From assembly GCA_958295665.1 (NCBI GenBank), contig OY282560.1, positions 42,223,044 to 42,287,043 on the forward strand: a stretch of DNA of 64,000 nucleotides. Direction: 5' to 3'. Both the position numbers and the translations under genes were made by a program. Numbering within the stretch: the first letter of the stretch is position 1; every line of letters starts with the position of its first letter. Origin of the DNA: Tipula vernalis. Taxonomy: Eukaryota > Arthropoda > Insecta > Diptera > Tipulidae. This document shows, in pieces, positions 1 to 9,211 of this stretch. The notes beneath the pieces are model-generated. The model was not told where the DNA came from, did no database searches, and saw nothing but the letters and a program-made list of their open reading frames with translations.

Positions 1-181
1 TCGGAGCACAATTGCAGATTTCGGATTTTTACAGCTCTGAATCGGCTGAGCTTTAGTAAGGTGATTTTCTTCGAATCGATTTTTCTGTGAAATGTATGGA
101 AATAATCAACCAATTTTAATGCGGTTTGGCATAACAATTACAAGTCCCGAGACCTATCATTTGAGGTATCAAGAACCGCAA

Positions 182-362
182 TCGGAGCACAATTGCAGAT
201 TTCGGATTTTTACAGCTCTGAATCGGCTGAGCTATAGTAAGGTGATTTTCTTCGAATCGATTTTTCCGTGAAATGAATGGAAATAATCAACCAATTTTAA
301 TGCGGTTTGGCAAAACAATTACAAGTCCCGAGACCTATCATTTGAGGTATCAAGAACCGCAA
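182..362 (+). repeat. Reference monomer, class B (181 bp)
   Basis: B has the same length and 30-bp block as A. It differs at ccgtgaaatgaatgg (A has ctgtgaaatgtatgg) and gcaaaac (A has gcataac). One of these differences is a CpG versus TpG change. B is the usual right-hand neighbour of D: in the first 43.5 kb, 37 of 46 D monomers are followed by a B-type monomer. Confidence 0.95.
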
Positions 363-543
363 TCGGAGCACAATTGCAGATTTCGGATTTTTACAGCTCT
401 GAATCGGCTGAGCTATAGTAAGGTGATTTTCTTCGAATCGATTTTTCTGTGAAATGTATGGAAATAATCAACCAATTTTAATGCGGTTTGGCATAACAAT
501 TACAAGTCCCGAGACCTATCATTTGAGGTATCAAGAACCGCAA
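363..543 (+). repeat. Reference monomer, class A (181 bp)
   Basis: This is a typical class A unit. After the shared first half (tcggagcac to about offset 80) it reads tcgatttttctgtgaaatg, then tatgg, a 30-bp block absent from the short classes, then gcataacaattac and ttgaggtatcaagaaccgcaa. It is about 38% GC with 8 CpG. Features seen in every full monomer are CAATTG at offsets 9-14, the dyad AGCTC/GAGCT at offsets 33-52 and TTCGAA at offsets 70-75. A is the partner of B and C in the 513-bp trimers and of C in 332-bp dimers. Confidence 0.95.
395..414. other. Short dyad AGCTC/GAGCT shared by all monomers (example)
   Basis: AGCTC at offsets 33-37 and GAGCT at 48-52 form a 5-bp inverted repeat with a 10-nt loop. 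It is present in essentially every monomer and lies just upstream of the ATA length-variable site. It could form a small hairpin or cruciform, but I see no further support for a function. Confidence 0.5.
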
Positions 544-694
544 TCGGAGCACAATTGCAGATTTCGGATTTTTACAGCTCTGAATCGGCTGAGCTATAGT
601 AAGGTGATTTTCTTCGAATCGAACTTTCTTCGAAATGTATGGTATAGCAATTACAGGTTTCATGACCTATCATTTAAGGTGTCAAGAACCGCAA
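544..694 (+). repeat. Reference monomer, class C (151 bp)
   Basis: C lacks the 30-bp block of A and B. Its middle reads gaactttcttcgaaatg followed by tatggtatagcaattacagg, then tttcatgacc, and it ends ggtgtcaagaaccgcaa. A second TTCGAA at offsets 86-91 is specific to the short classes. Aligning C with A places the missing 30 bp between two tgg words, one at the end of tatgg and one at the end of tttgg. C usually follows a long monomer and may be followed by D, A, B or another C. Confidence 0.95.
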
Positions 695-842
695 TCGGAG
701 CACAATTGCAGATTTCGGATTTTTACAGCTCTGAATCGGCTGAGCTGTAAGGTGATTTTCTTCGAATCGAACTTTCTTCGAAATGTACGGTATAGCAATT
801 ACAGGTCTCGTGACCTATCATTTAAGGTATCAAGAACCGCAA
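695..842 (+). repeat. Reference monomer, class D (148 bp)
   Basis: D resembles C without the ata triplet (gagctgtaagg where C has gagctatagtaagg). It carries tacggtat for tatggtat, tctcgtgacc for tttcatgacc, and the A/B-like ending ggtatcaag. Three of these differences are CpG versus TpG or CpA. Fifty-three D monomers are present, 46 of them left of 43.56 kb. At 148 bp it is close to the DNA length wrapped by one nucleosome core. Confidence 0.95.
776..792 (+). other. CENP-B-box-like 17-mer in class D (weak match)
   Basis: The bases are c-TTCG-aaat-g-ta-CGGT-a. Against the mammalian CENP-B box consensus NTTCGNNNNANNCGGGN this matches 7 of 9 fixed positions; the internal A and the last G of CGGG fail. 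C monomers have TGGT and match 6 of 9. The long classes lack the second TTCG here. The match is imperfect and may be chance. It is recorded because it is restricted to one monomer class, as the true box is in alpha satellite. Confidence 0.2.
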
Positions 843-1506
843 TCGGAGCACAATTGCAGATTTCGGATTTTTACAGCTCTGAATCGGCTGAGCTATAGTA
901 AGGTGATTTTCTTCGAATCGATTTTTCCGTGAAATGAATGGAAATAATCAACCAATTTTAATGCGGTTTGGCAAAACAATTACAAGTCCCGAGACCTATC
1001 ATTTGAGGTATCAAGAACCGCAATCGGAGCACAATTGCAGATTTCGGATTTTTACAGCTCTGAATCGGCTGAGCTATAGTAAGGTGATTTTCTTCGAATC
1101 GAACTTTCTTCGAAATGTATGGTATAGCAATTACAGGTTTCATGACCTATCATTTAAGGTGTCAAGAACCGCAATCGGAGCACAATTGCAGATTTCGGAT
1201 TTTTACAGCTCTGAATCGGCTGAGCTATAGTAAGGTGATTTTCTTCGAATCGAACTTTCTTCGAAATGTATGGTATAGCAATTACAGGTTTCATGACCTA
1301 TCATTTAAGGTGTCAAGAACCGCAATCGGAGCACAATTGCAGATTTCGGATTTTTACAGCTCTGAATCGGCTGAGCTATAGTAAGGTGATTTTCTTCGAA
1401 TCGATTTTTCTGTGAAATGTATGGAAATAATCAACCAATTTTAATGCGGTTTGGCATAACAATTACAAGTCCCGAGACCTATCATTTGAGGTATCAAGAA
1501 CCGCAA

Positions 1507-1687
1507 TCGGAGCACAATTGCAGATTTCGGATTTTTACAGCTCTGAATCGGCTGAGCTATAGTAAGGTGATTTTCTTCGAATCGATTTTTCCGTGAAATG
1601 AATGGAAATAATCAACCAAATTTAATGCGGTTTGGCAAAACAATTACAAGTCCCGAGACCTATCATTTGAGGTATCAAGAACCGCAA
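1507..1687 (+). repeat. Variant monomer Bn (example)
   Basis: Bn is class B with ccaaatttaatg instead of ccaattttaatg. Ten copies occur at 1507, 4335, 8551, 9544, 12227, 12740, 24191, 32098, 35831 and 41577; none is found right of 41757. All are followed by C except 12740, which is followed by Ak. Seven are followed by C then D. Bn is therefore a convenient marker of higher-order blocks in the left two thirds of the window. Confidence 0.93.
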
Positions 1688-2318
1688 TCGGAGCACAATT
1701 GCAGATTTCGGATTTTTACAGCTCTGAATCGGCTGAGCTATAGTAAGGTGATTTTCTTCGAATCGAACTTTCTTCGAAATGTATGGTATAGCAATTACAG
1801 GTTTCATGACCTATCATTTAAGGTGTCAAGAACCGCAATCGGAGCACAATTGCAGATTTCGGATTTTTACAGCTCTGAATCGGCTGAGCTGTAAGGTGAT
1901 TTTCTTCGAATCGAACTTTCTTCGAAATGTACGGTATAGCAATTACAGGTCTCGTGACCTATCATTTAAGGTATCAAGAACCGCAATCGGAGCACAATTG
2001 CAGATTTCGGATTTTTACAGCTCTGAATCGGCTGAGCTATAGTAAGGTGATTTTCTTCGAATCGATTTTTCCGTGAAATGAATGGAAATAATCAACCAAT
2101 TTTAATGCGGTTTGGCAAAACAATTACAAGTCCCGAGACCTATCATTTGAGGTATCAAGAACCGCAATCGGAGCACAATTGCAGATTTCGGATTTTTACA
2201 GCTCTGAATCGGCTGAGCTATAGTAAGGTGATTTTCTTCGAATCGAACTTTCTTCGAAATGTATGGTATAGCAATTACAGGTTTCATGACCTATCATTTA
2301 AGGTGTCAAGAACCGCAA

Positions 2319-2499
2319 TCGGAGCACAATTGCAGATTTCGGATTTTTACAGCTCTGAATCGGCTGAGCTATAGTAAGGTGATTTTCTTCGAATCGATTT
2401 TTCTGTGAAATGTATGGAAATAATCAACCAATTTTAATGCGGTTTGGCAAAACAATTACAAGTCCCGAGACCTATCATTTGAGGTATCAAGAACCGCAA
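2319..2499 (+). repeat. Variant monomer Ak, A/B mosaic (example)
   Basis: Ak has the A-type front (ctgtgaaatgtatgg) and the B-type gcaaaac, so it looks like a recombinant between A and B over less than 60 bp. Eighteen copies occur: 2319, 6321, 9363, 11053, 11385, 12921, 13250, 13911, 14904, 15236, 16558, 18236, 27680, 29358, 30861, 33272, 39350 and 62736. Ten of these lie between 9.3 and 18.4 kb. Confidence 0.9.
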
Positions 2500-2979
2500 T
2501 CGGAGCACAATTGCAGATTTCGGATTTTTACAGCTCTGAATCGGCTGAGCTGTAAGGTGATTTTCTTCGAATCGAACTTTCTTCGAAATGTACGGTATAG
2601 CAATTACAGGTCTCGTGACCTATCATTTAAGGTATCAAGAACCGCAATCGGAGCACAATTGCAGATTTCGGATTTTTACAGCTCTGAATCGGCTGAGCTA
2701 TAGTAAGGTGATTTTCTTCGAATCGATTTTTCCGTGAAATGAATGGAAATAATCAACCAATTTTAATGCGGTTTGGCAAAACAATTACAAGTCCCGAGAC
2801 CTATCATTTGAGGTATCAAGAACCGCAATCGGAGCACAATTGCAGATTTCGGATTTTTACAGCTCTGAATCGGCTGAGCTATAGTAAGGTGATTTTCTTC
2901 GAATCGAACTTTCTTCGAAATGTATGGTATAGCAATTACAGGTTTCATGACCTATCATTTAAGGTGTCAAGAACCGCAA

Positions 2980-5146
2980 TCGGAGCACAATTGCAGATTT
3001 CGGATTTTTACAGCTCTGAATCGGCTGAGCTATAGTAAGGTGATTTTCTTCGAATCGATTTTTCTGTGAAATGTATGGAAATAATCAACCAATTTTAATG
3101 CGGTTTGGCATAACAATTACTAGTCCCGAGACCTATCATTTGAGGTATCAAGAACCGCAATCGGAGCACAATTGCAGATTTCGGATTTTTACAGCTCTGA
3201 ATCGGCTGAGCTATAGTAAGGTGATTTTCTTCGAATCGATTTTTCCGTGAAATGAATGGAAATAATCAACCAATTTTAATGCGGTTTGGCAAAACAATTA
3301 CAAGTCCCGAGACCTATCATTTGAGGTATCAAGAACCGCAATCGGAGCACAATTGCAGATTTCGGATTTTTACAGCTCTGAATCGGCTGAGCTATAGTAA
3401 GGTGATTTTCTTCGAATCGATTTTTCTGTGAAATGTATGGAAATAATCAACCAATTTTAATGCGGTTTGGCATAACAATTACAAGTCCCGAGACCTATCA
3501 TTTGAGGTATCAAGAACCGCAATCGGAGCACAATTGCAGATTTCGGATTTTTACAGCTCTGAATCGGCTGAGCTATAGTAAGGTGATTTTCTTCGAATCG
3601 AACTTTCTTCGAAATGTATGGTATAGCAATTACAGGTTTCATGACCTATCATTTAAGGTGTCAAGAACCGCAATCGGAGCACAATTGCAGATTTCGGATT
3701 TTTACAGCTCTGAATCGGCTGAGCTGTAAGGTGATTTTCTTCGAATCGAACTTTCTTCGAAATGTACGGTATAGCAATTACAGGTCTCGCGACCTATCAT
3801 TTAAGGTATCAAGAACCGCAATCGGAGCACAATTGCAGATTTCGGATTTTTACAGCTCTGAATCGGCTGAGCTATAGTAAGGTGATTTTCTTCGAATCGA
3901 TTTTTCCGTGAAATGAATGGAAATAATCAACCAATTTTAATGCGGTTTGGCAAAACAATTACAAGTCCCGAGACCTATCATTTGAGGTATCAAGAACCGC
4001 AATCGGAGCACAATTGCAGATTTCGGATTTTTACAGCTCTGAATCGGCTGAGCTATAGTAAGGTGATTTTCTTCGAATCGAACTTTCTTCGAAATGTATG
4101 GTATAGCAATTACAGGTTTCATGACCTATCATTTAAGGTGTCAAGAACCGCAATCGGAGCACAATTGCAGATTTCGGATTTTTACAGCTCTGAATCGGCT
4201 GAGCTATAGTAAGGTGATTTTCTTCGAATCGATTTTTCTGTGAAATGTATGGAAATAATCAACCAATTTTAATGCGGTTTGGCATAACAATTACAAGTCC
4301 CGAGACCTATCATTTGAGGTATCAAGAACCGCAATCGGAGCACAATTGCAGATTTCGGATTTTTACAGCTCTGAATCGGCTGAGCTATAGTAAGGTGATT
4401 TTCTTCGAATCGATTTTTCCGTGAAATGAATGGAAATAATCAACCAAATTTAATGCGGTTTGGCAAAACAATTACAAGTCCCGAGACCTATCATTTGAGG
4501 TATCAAGAACCGCAATCGGAGCACAATTGCAGATTTCGGATTTTTACAGCTCTGAATCGGCTGAGCTATAGTAAGGTGATTTTCTTCGAATCGAACTTTC
4601 TTCGAAATGTATGGTATAGCAATTACAGGTTTCATGACCTATCATTTAAGGTGTCAAGAACCGCAATCGGAGCACAATTGCAGATTTCGGATTTTTACAG
4701 CTCTGAATCGGCTGAGCTGTAAGGTGATTTTCTTCGAATCGAACTTTCTTCGAAATGTACGGTATAGCAATTACAGGTCTCGTGACCTATCATTTAAGGT
4801 ATCAAGAACCGCAATCGGAGCACAATTGCAGATTTCGGATTTTTACAGCTCTGAATCGGCTGAGCTATAGTAAGGTGATTTTCTTCGAATCGATTTTTCC
4901 GTGAAATGAATGGAAATAATCAACCAATTTTAATGCGGTTTGGCAAAACAATTACAAGTCCCGAGACCTATCATTTGAGGTATCAAGAACCGCAATCGGA
5001 GCACAATTGCAGATTTCGGATTTTTACAGCTCTGAATCGGCTGAGCTATAGTAAGGTGATTTTCTTCGAATCGAACTTTCTTCGAAATGTATGGTATAGC
5101 AATTACAGGTTTCATGACCTATCATTTAAGGTGTCAAGAACCGCAA
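2980..5146 (+). repeat. 2,167-bp higher-order unit, 13 monomers, copy 1
   Basis: Map: 2980 A, 3161 B, 3342 A, 3523 C, 3674 D, 3822 B, 4003 C, 4154 A, 4335 Bn, 4516 C, 4667 D, 4815 B, 4996 C. The first A carries a private tag, a to t at 3121, giving ttactagtcc. The same tag is at 5288, exactly 2,167 bp later. This marks the start of a second, partly diverged copy. D at 3674 has a private ctcgcgacc. Confidence 0.9.
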
Positions 5147-7675
5147 TCGGAGCACAATTGCAGATTTCGGATTTTTACAGCTCTGAATCGGCTGAGCTAT
5201 AGTAAGGTGATTTTCTTCGAATCGATTTTTCTGTGAAATGTATGGAAATAATCAACCAATTTTAATGCGGTTTGGCATAACAATTACTAGTCCCGAGACC
5301 TATCATTTGAGGTATCAAGAACCGCAATCGGAGCACAATTGCAGATTTCGGATTTTTACAGCTCTGAATCGGCTGAGCTATAGTAAGGTGATTTTCTTCG
5401 AATCGATTTTTCCGTGAAATGAATGGAAATAATCAACCAATTTTAATGCGGTTTGGCAAAACAATTACAAGTCCCGAGACCTATCATTTGAGGTATCAAG
5501 AACCGCAATCGGAGCACAATTGCAGATTTCGGATTTTTACAGCTCTGAATCGGCTGAGCTATAGTAAGGTGATTTTCTTCGAATCGATTTTTCTGTGAAA
5601 TGTATGGAAATAATCAACCAATTTTAATGCGGTTTGGCATAACAATTACAAGTCCCGAGACCTATCATTTGAGGTATCAAGAACCGCAATCGGAGCACAA
5701 TTGCAGATTTCGGATTTTTACAGCTCTGAATCGGCTGAGCTATAGTAAGGTGATTTTCTTCGAATCGAACTTTCTTCGAAATGTATGGTATAGCAATTAC
5801 AGGTTTCATGACCTATCATTTAAGGTGTCAAGAACCGCAATCGGAGCACAATTGCAGATTTCGGATTTTTACAGCTCTGAAGCGGCTGAGCTGTAAGGTG
5901 ATTTTCTTCGAATCGAACTTTCTTCGAAATGTACGGTATAGCAATTACAGGTCTCGTGACCTATCATTTAAGGTATCAAGAACCGCAATCGGAGCACAAT
6001 TGCAGATTTCGGATTTTTACAGCTCTGAATCGGCTGAGCTATAGTAAGGTGATTTTCTTCGAATCGATTTTTCCGTGAAATGAATGGAAATAATCAACCA
6101 ATTTTAATGCGGTTTGGCAAAACAATTACAAGTCCCGAGACCTATCATTTGAGGTATCAAGAACCGCAATCGGAGCACAATTGCAGATTTCGGATTTTTA
6201 CAGCTCTGAATCGGCTGAGCTATAGTAAGGTGATTTTCTTCGAATCGAACTTTCTTCGAAATGTATGGTATAGCAATTACAGGTTTCATGACCTATCATT
6301 TAAGGTGTCAAGAACCGCAATCGGAGCACAATTGCAGATTTCGGATTTTTACAGCTCTGAATCGGCTGAGCTATAGTAAGGTGATTTTCTTCGAATCGAT
6401 TTTTCTGTGAAATGTATGGAAATAATCAACCAATTTTAATGCGGTTTGGCAAAACAATTACAAGTCCCGAGACCTATCATTTGAGGTATCAAGAACCGCA
6501 ATCGGAGCACAATTGCAGATTTCGGATTTTTACAGCTCTGAATCGGCTGAGCTATAGTAAGGTGATTTTCTTCGAATCGATTTTTCCGTGAAATGAATGG
6601 AAATAATCAACCAATTTTAATGCGGTTTGGCAAAACAATTACAAGTCCCGAGACCTATCATTTGAGGTATCAAGAACCGCAATCGGAGCACAATTGCAGA
6701 TTTCGGATTTTTACAGCTCTGAATCGGCTGAGCTGTAAGGTGATTTTCTTCGAATCGAACTTTCTTCGAAATGTACGGTATAGCAATTACAGGTCTCGTG
6801 ACCTATCATTTAAGGTATCAAGAACCGCAATCGGAGCACAATTGCAGATTTCGGATTTTTACAGCTCTGAATCGGCTGAGCTATAGTAAGGTGATTTTCT
6901 TCGAATCGATTTTTCCGTGAAATGAATGGAAATAATCAACCAATTTTAATGCGGTTTGGCAAAACAATTACAAGTCCCGAGACCTATCATTTGAGGTATC
7001 AAGAACCGCAATCGGAGCACAATTGCAGATTTCGGATTTTTACAGCTCTGAATCGGCTGAGCTATAGTAAGGTGATTTTCTTCGAATCGAACTTTCTTCG
7101 AAATGTATGGTATAGCAATTACAGGTTTCATGACCTATCATTTAAGGTGTCAAGAACCGCAATCGGAGCACAATTGCAGATTTCGGATTTTTACAGCTCT
7201 GAATCGGCTGAGCTATAGTAAGGTGATTTTCTTCGAATCGATTTTTCTGTGAAATGTATGGAAATAATCAACCAATTTTAATGCGGTTTGGCATAACAAT
7301 TACAAGTCTTGAGACATATCATTTGAGGTATCAAGAACCGCAATCGGAGCACAATTGCAGATTTCGGATTTTTACAGCTCTGAATCGGCTGAGCTATAGT
7401 AAGGTGATTTTCTTCGAATCGATTTTTCCGTGAAATGAATGGAAATAATCAACCAATTTTAATGCGGTTTGGCAAAACAATTACAAGTCCCGAGACCTAT
7501 CATTTGAGGTATCAAGAACCGCAATCGGAGCACAATTGCAGATTTCGGATTTTTACAGCTCTGAATCGGCTGAGCTATAGTAAGGTGATTTTCTTCGAAT
7601 CGAACTTTCTTCGAAATGTACGGTATAGCAATTACAGGTCTCGTGACCTATCATTTAAGGTATCAAGAACCGCAA
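5147..7675 (+). repeat. Second, rearranged copy of the 2,167-bp unit plus linker monomers
   Basis: Map: 5147 A (tagged), 5328 B, 5509 A, 5690 C, 5841 D, 5989 B, 6170 C, 6321 Ak, 6502 B, 6683 D, 6831 B, 7012 C, 7163 A, 7344 B, 7525 Dl. The first seven monomers follow the preceding unit. At 6321 the order becomes Ak, B, D instead of A, Bn, C, D, so one C has been lost or replaced. The A at 7163 is unusually altered, with agtcttgagacatatc at 7305-7320. Confidence 0.88.
7525..7675 (+). repeat. Mosaic monomer Dl (151 bp): common front, D body
   Basis: It has gctatagtaagg at the front, as in A, B and C, but tacggtat, tctcgtgacc and ggtatcaag in the body, as in D. Four such units occur at 7525, 32759, 62917 and 63400. 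The simplest reading is a crossover or gene-conversion endpoint between offset about 52 and about 95. Re-gain of an ATA triplet in D would look the same. Confidence 0.85.
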
Positions 7676-9211
7676 TCGGAGCACAATTGCAGATTTCGGA
7701 TTTTTACAGCTCTGAATTGGCTGAGCTATAGTAAGGTGATTTTCTTCGAATCGATTTTTCCGTGAAATGAATGGAAATAATCAACCAATTTTAATGCGGT
7801 TTGGCAAAACAATTACAAGTCCCGAGACCTATCATTTGAGGTATCAAGAACCGCAATCGGAGCACAATTGCAGATTTCGGATTTTTACAGCTCTGAATCG
7901 GCTGAGCTATAGTAAGGTGATTTTCTTCGAATCGATTTTTCTGTGAAATGTATGGAAATAATCAACCAATTTTAATGCGGTTTGGCATAACAATTACAAG
8001 TCCCGAGACATATCATTTGAGGTATCAAGAACCGCAATCGGAGCACAATTGCAGATTTCGGATTTTTACAGCTCTGAATCGGCTGAGCTATAGTAAGGTG
8101 ATTTTCTTCGAATCGATTTTTCCGTGAAATGAATGGAAATAATCAACCAATTTTAATGCGGTTTGGCAAAACAATTACAAGTCCCGAGACCTATCATTTG
8201 AGGTATCAAGAACCGCAATCGGAGCACAATTGCAGATTTCGGATTTTTACAGCTCTGAATCGGCTGAGCTATAGTAAGGTGATTTTCTTCGAATCGAACT
8301 TTCTTCGAAATGTATGGTATAGCAATTACAGGTTTCATGACCTATCATTTAAGGTGTCAAGAACCGCAATCGGAGCACAATTGCAGATTTCGGATTTTTA
8401 CAGCTCTGAATCGGCTGAGCTATAGTAAGGTGATTTTCTTCGAATCGATTTTTCTGTGAAATGTATGGAAATAATCAACCAATTTTAATGCGGTTTGGCA
8501 TAACAATTACAAGTCCCGAGACCTATCATTTGAGGTATCAAGAACCGCAATCGGAGCACAATTGCAGATTTCGGATTTTTACAGCTCTGAATCGGCTGAG
8601 CTATAGTAAGGTGATTTTCTTCGAATCGATTTTTCCGTGAAATGAATGGAAATAATCAACCAAATTTAATGCGGTTTGGCAAAACAATTACAAGTCCCGA
8701 GACCTATCATTTGAGGTATCAAGAACCGCAATCGGAGCACAATTGCAGATTTCGGATTTTTACAGCTCTGAATCGGCTGAGCTATAGTAAGGTGATTTTC
8801 TTCGAATCGAACTTTCTTCGAAATGTATGGTATAGCAATTACAGGTTTCATGACCTATCATTTAAGGTGTCAAGAACCGCAATCGGAGCACAATTGCAGA
8901 TTTCGGATTTTTACAGCTCTGAATCGGCTGAGCTGTAAGGTGATTTTCTTCGAATCGAACTTTCTTCGAAATGTACGGTATAGCAATTACAGGTCTCGTG
9001 ACCTATCATTTAAGGTATCAAGAACCGCAATCGGAGCACAATTGCAGATTTCGGATTTTTACAGCTCTGAATCGGCTGAGCTATAGTAAGGTGATTTTCT
9101 TCGAATCGATTTTTCCGTGAAATGAATGGAAATAATCAACCAATTTTAATGCGGTTTGGCAAAACAATTACAAGTCCCGAGACCTATCATTTGAGGTATC
9201 AAGAACCGCAA
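7676..9211 (+). repeat. 1,536-bp nine-monomer block, copy 1 of 4
   Basis: Map: 7676 B, 7857 A, 8038 B, 8219 C, 8370 A, 8551 Bn, 8732 C, 8883 D, 9031 B. The first B carries gaattgg instead of gaatcgg, at 7717. The same tagged nine-monomer order is found at 31223, 34956 and 40702. The A at 7857 has gagacatatc, shared with the A at 7163, which lies 694 bp upstream. Confidence 0.92.

Larger units (their letters stand above)
1..2979 (+). repeat. Array segment 1: irregular A/B/C/D higher-order repeat
   Basis: Monomer map (start, class): 1 A, 182 B, 363 A, 544 C, 695 D, 843 B, 1024 C, 1175 C, 1326 A, 1507 Bn, 1688 C, 1839 D, 1987 B, 2168 C, 2319 Ak, 2500 D, 2648 B, 2829 C. The first monomer has gctttagtaag, a private change at the ATA site. 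C-C adjacency at 1024/1175 is unusual for the left part of the window. The run A, Bn, C, D, B, C starting at 1326 recurs at 4154. Confidence 0.93.

Noticed and set aside
430..445. ttcgaatcg resembling the T-loop/B-box core (GGTTCGANNCC) of a tRNA, which could hint at a tRNA-derived SINE origin
   Set aside because: The flanking GG and final C of the B box are missing, no convincing A box lies upstream and no cloverleaf can be drawn. The core word is short and AT-rich enough to occur by chance.
363..543. Internal duplication inside the monomer (the caattgcagatttc region against the caattacaagtcc region)
   Set aside because: The similarity is limited to about a dozen bases with mismatches. An ancient sub-repeat origin is possible but not supportable without alignment statistics.
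478..663. Recurrent 60-61-codon open frames on the - strand
   Set aside because: They lie fully inside the same repeat as antisense shadows. There is no start context, no recognisable family and the same high copy number as the satellite.
454..750. Recurrent 97-98-codon open frames on the + strand starting at atgtatgg or atgaatgg in long monomers followed by a short monomer (over 100 copies)
   Set aside because: They span two adjacent satellite monomers and exist only because of the monomer sequence. The frame rotates with each monomer, no domain or signal is recognisable, and amplified variants (Cy with taa, the tagged A with tag) break it freely.
1115..1381. 87-88-codon open frames starting in class C and running into the next short monomer
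   Set aside because: These are again a product of short-short adjacency (C-C, C-D, C-Ca), present or absent according to monomer order, with no independent evidence of coding.
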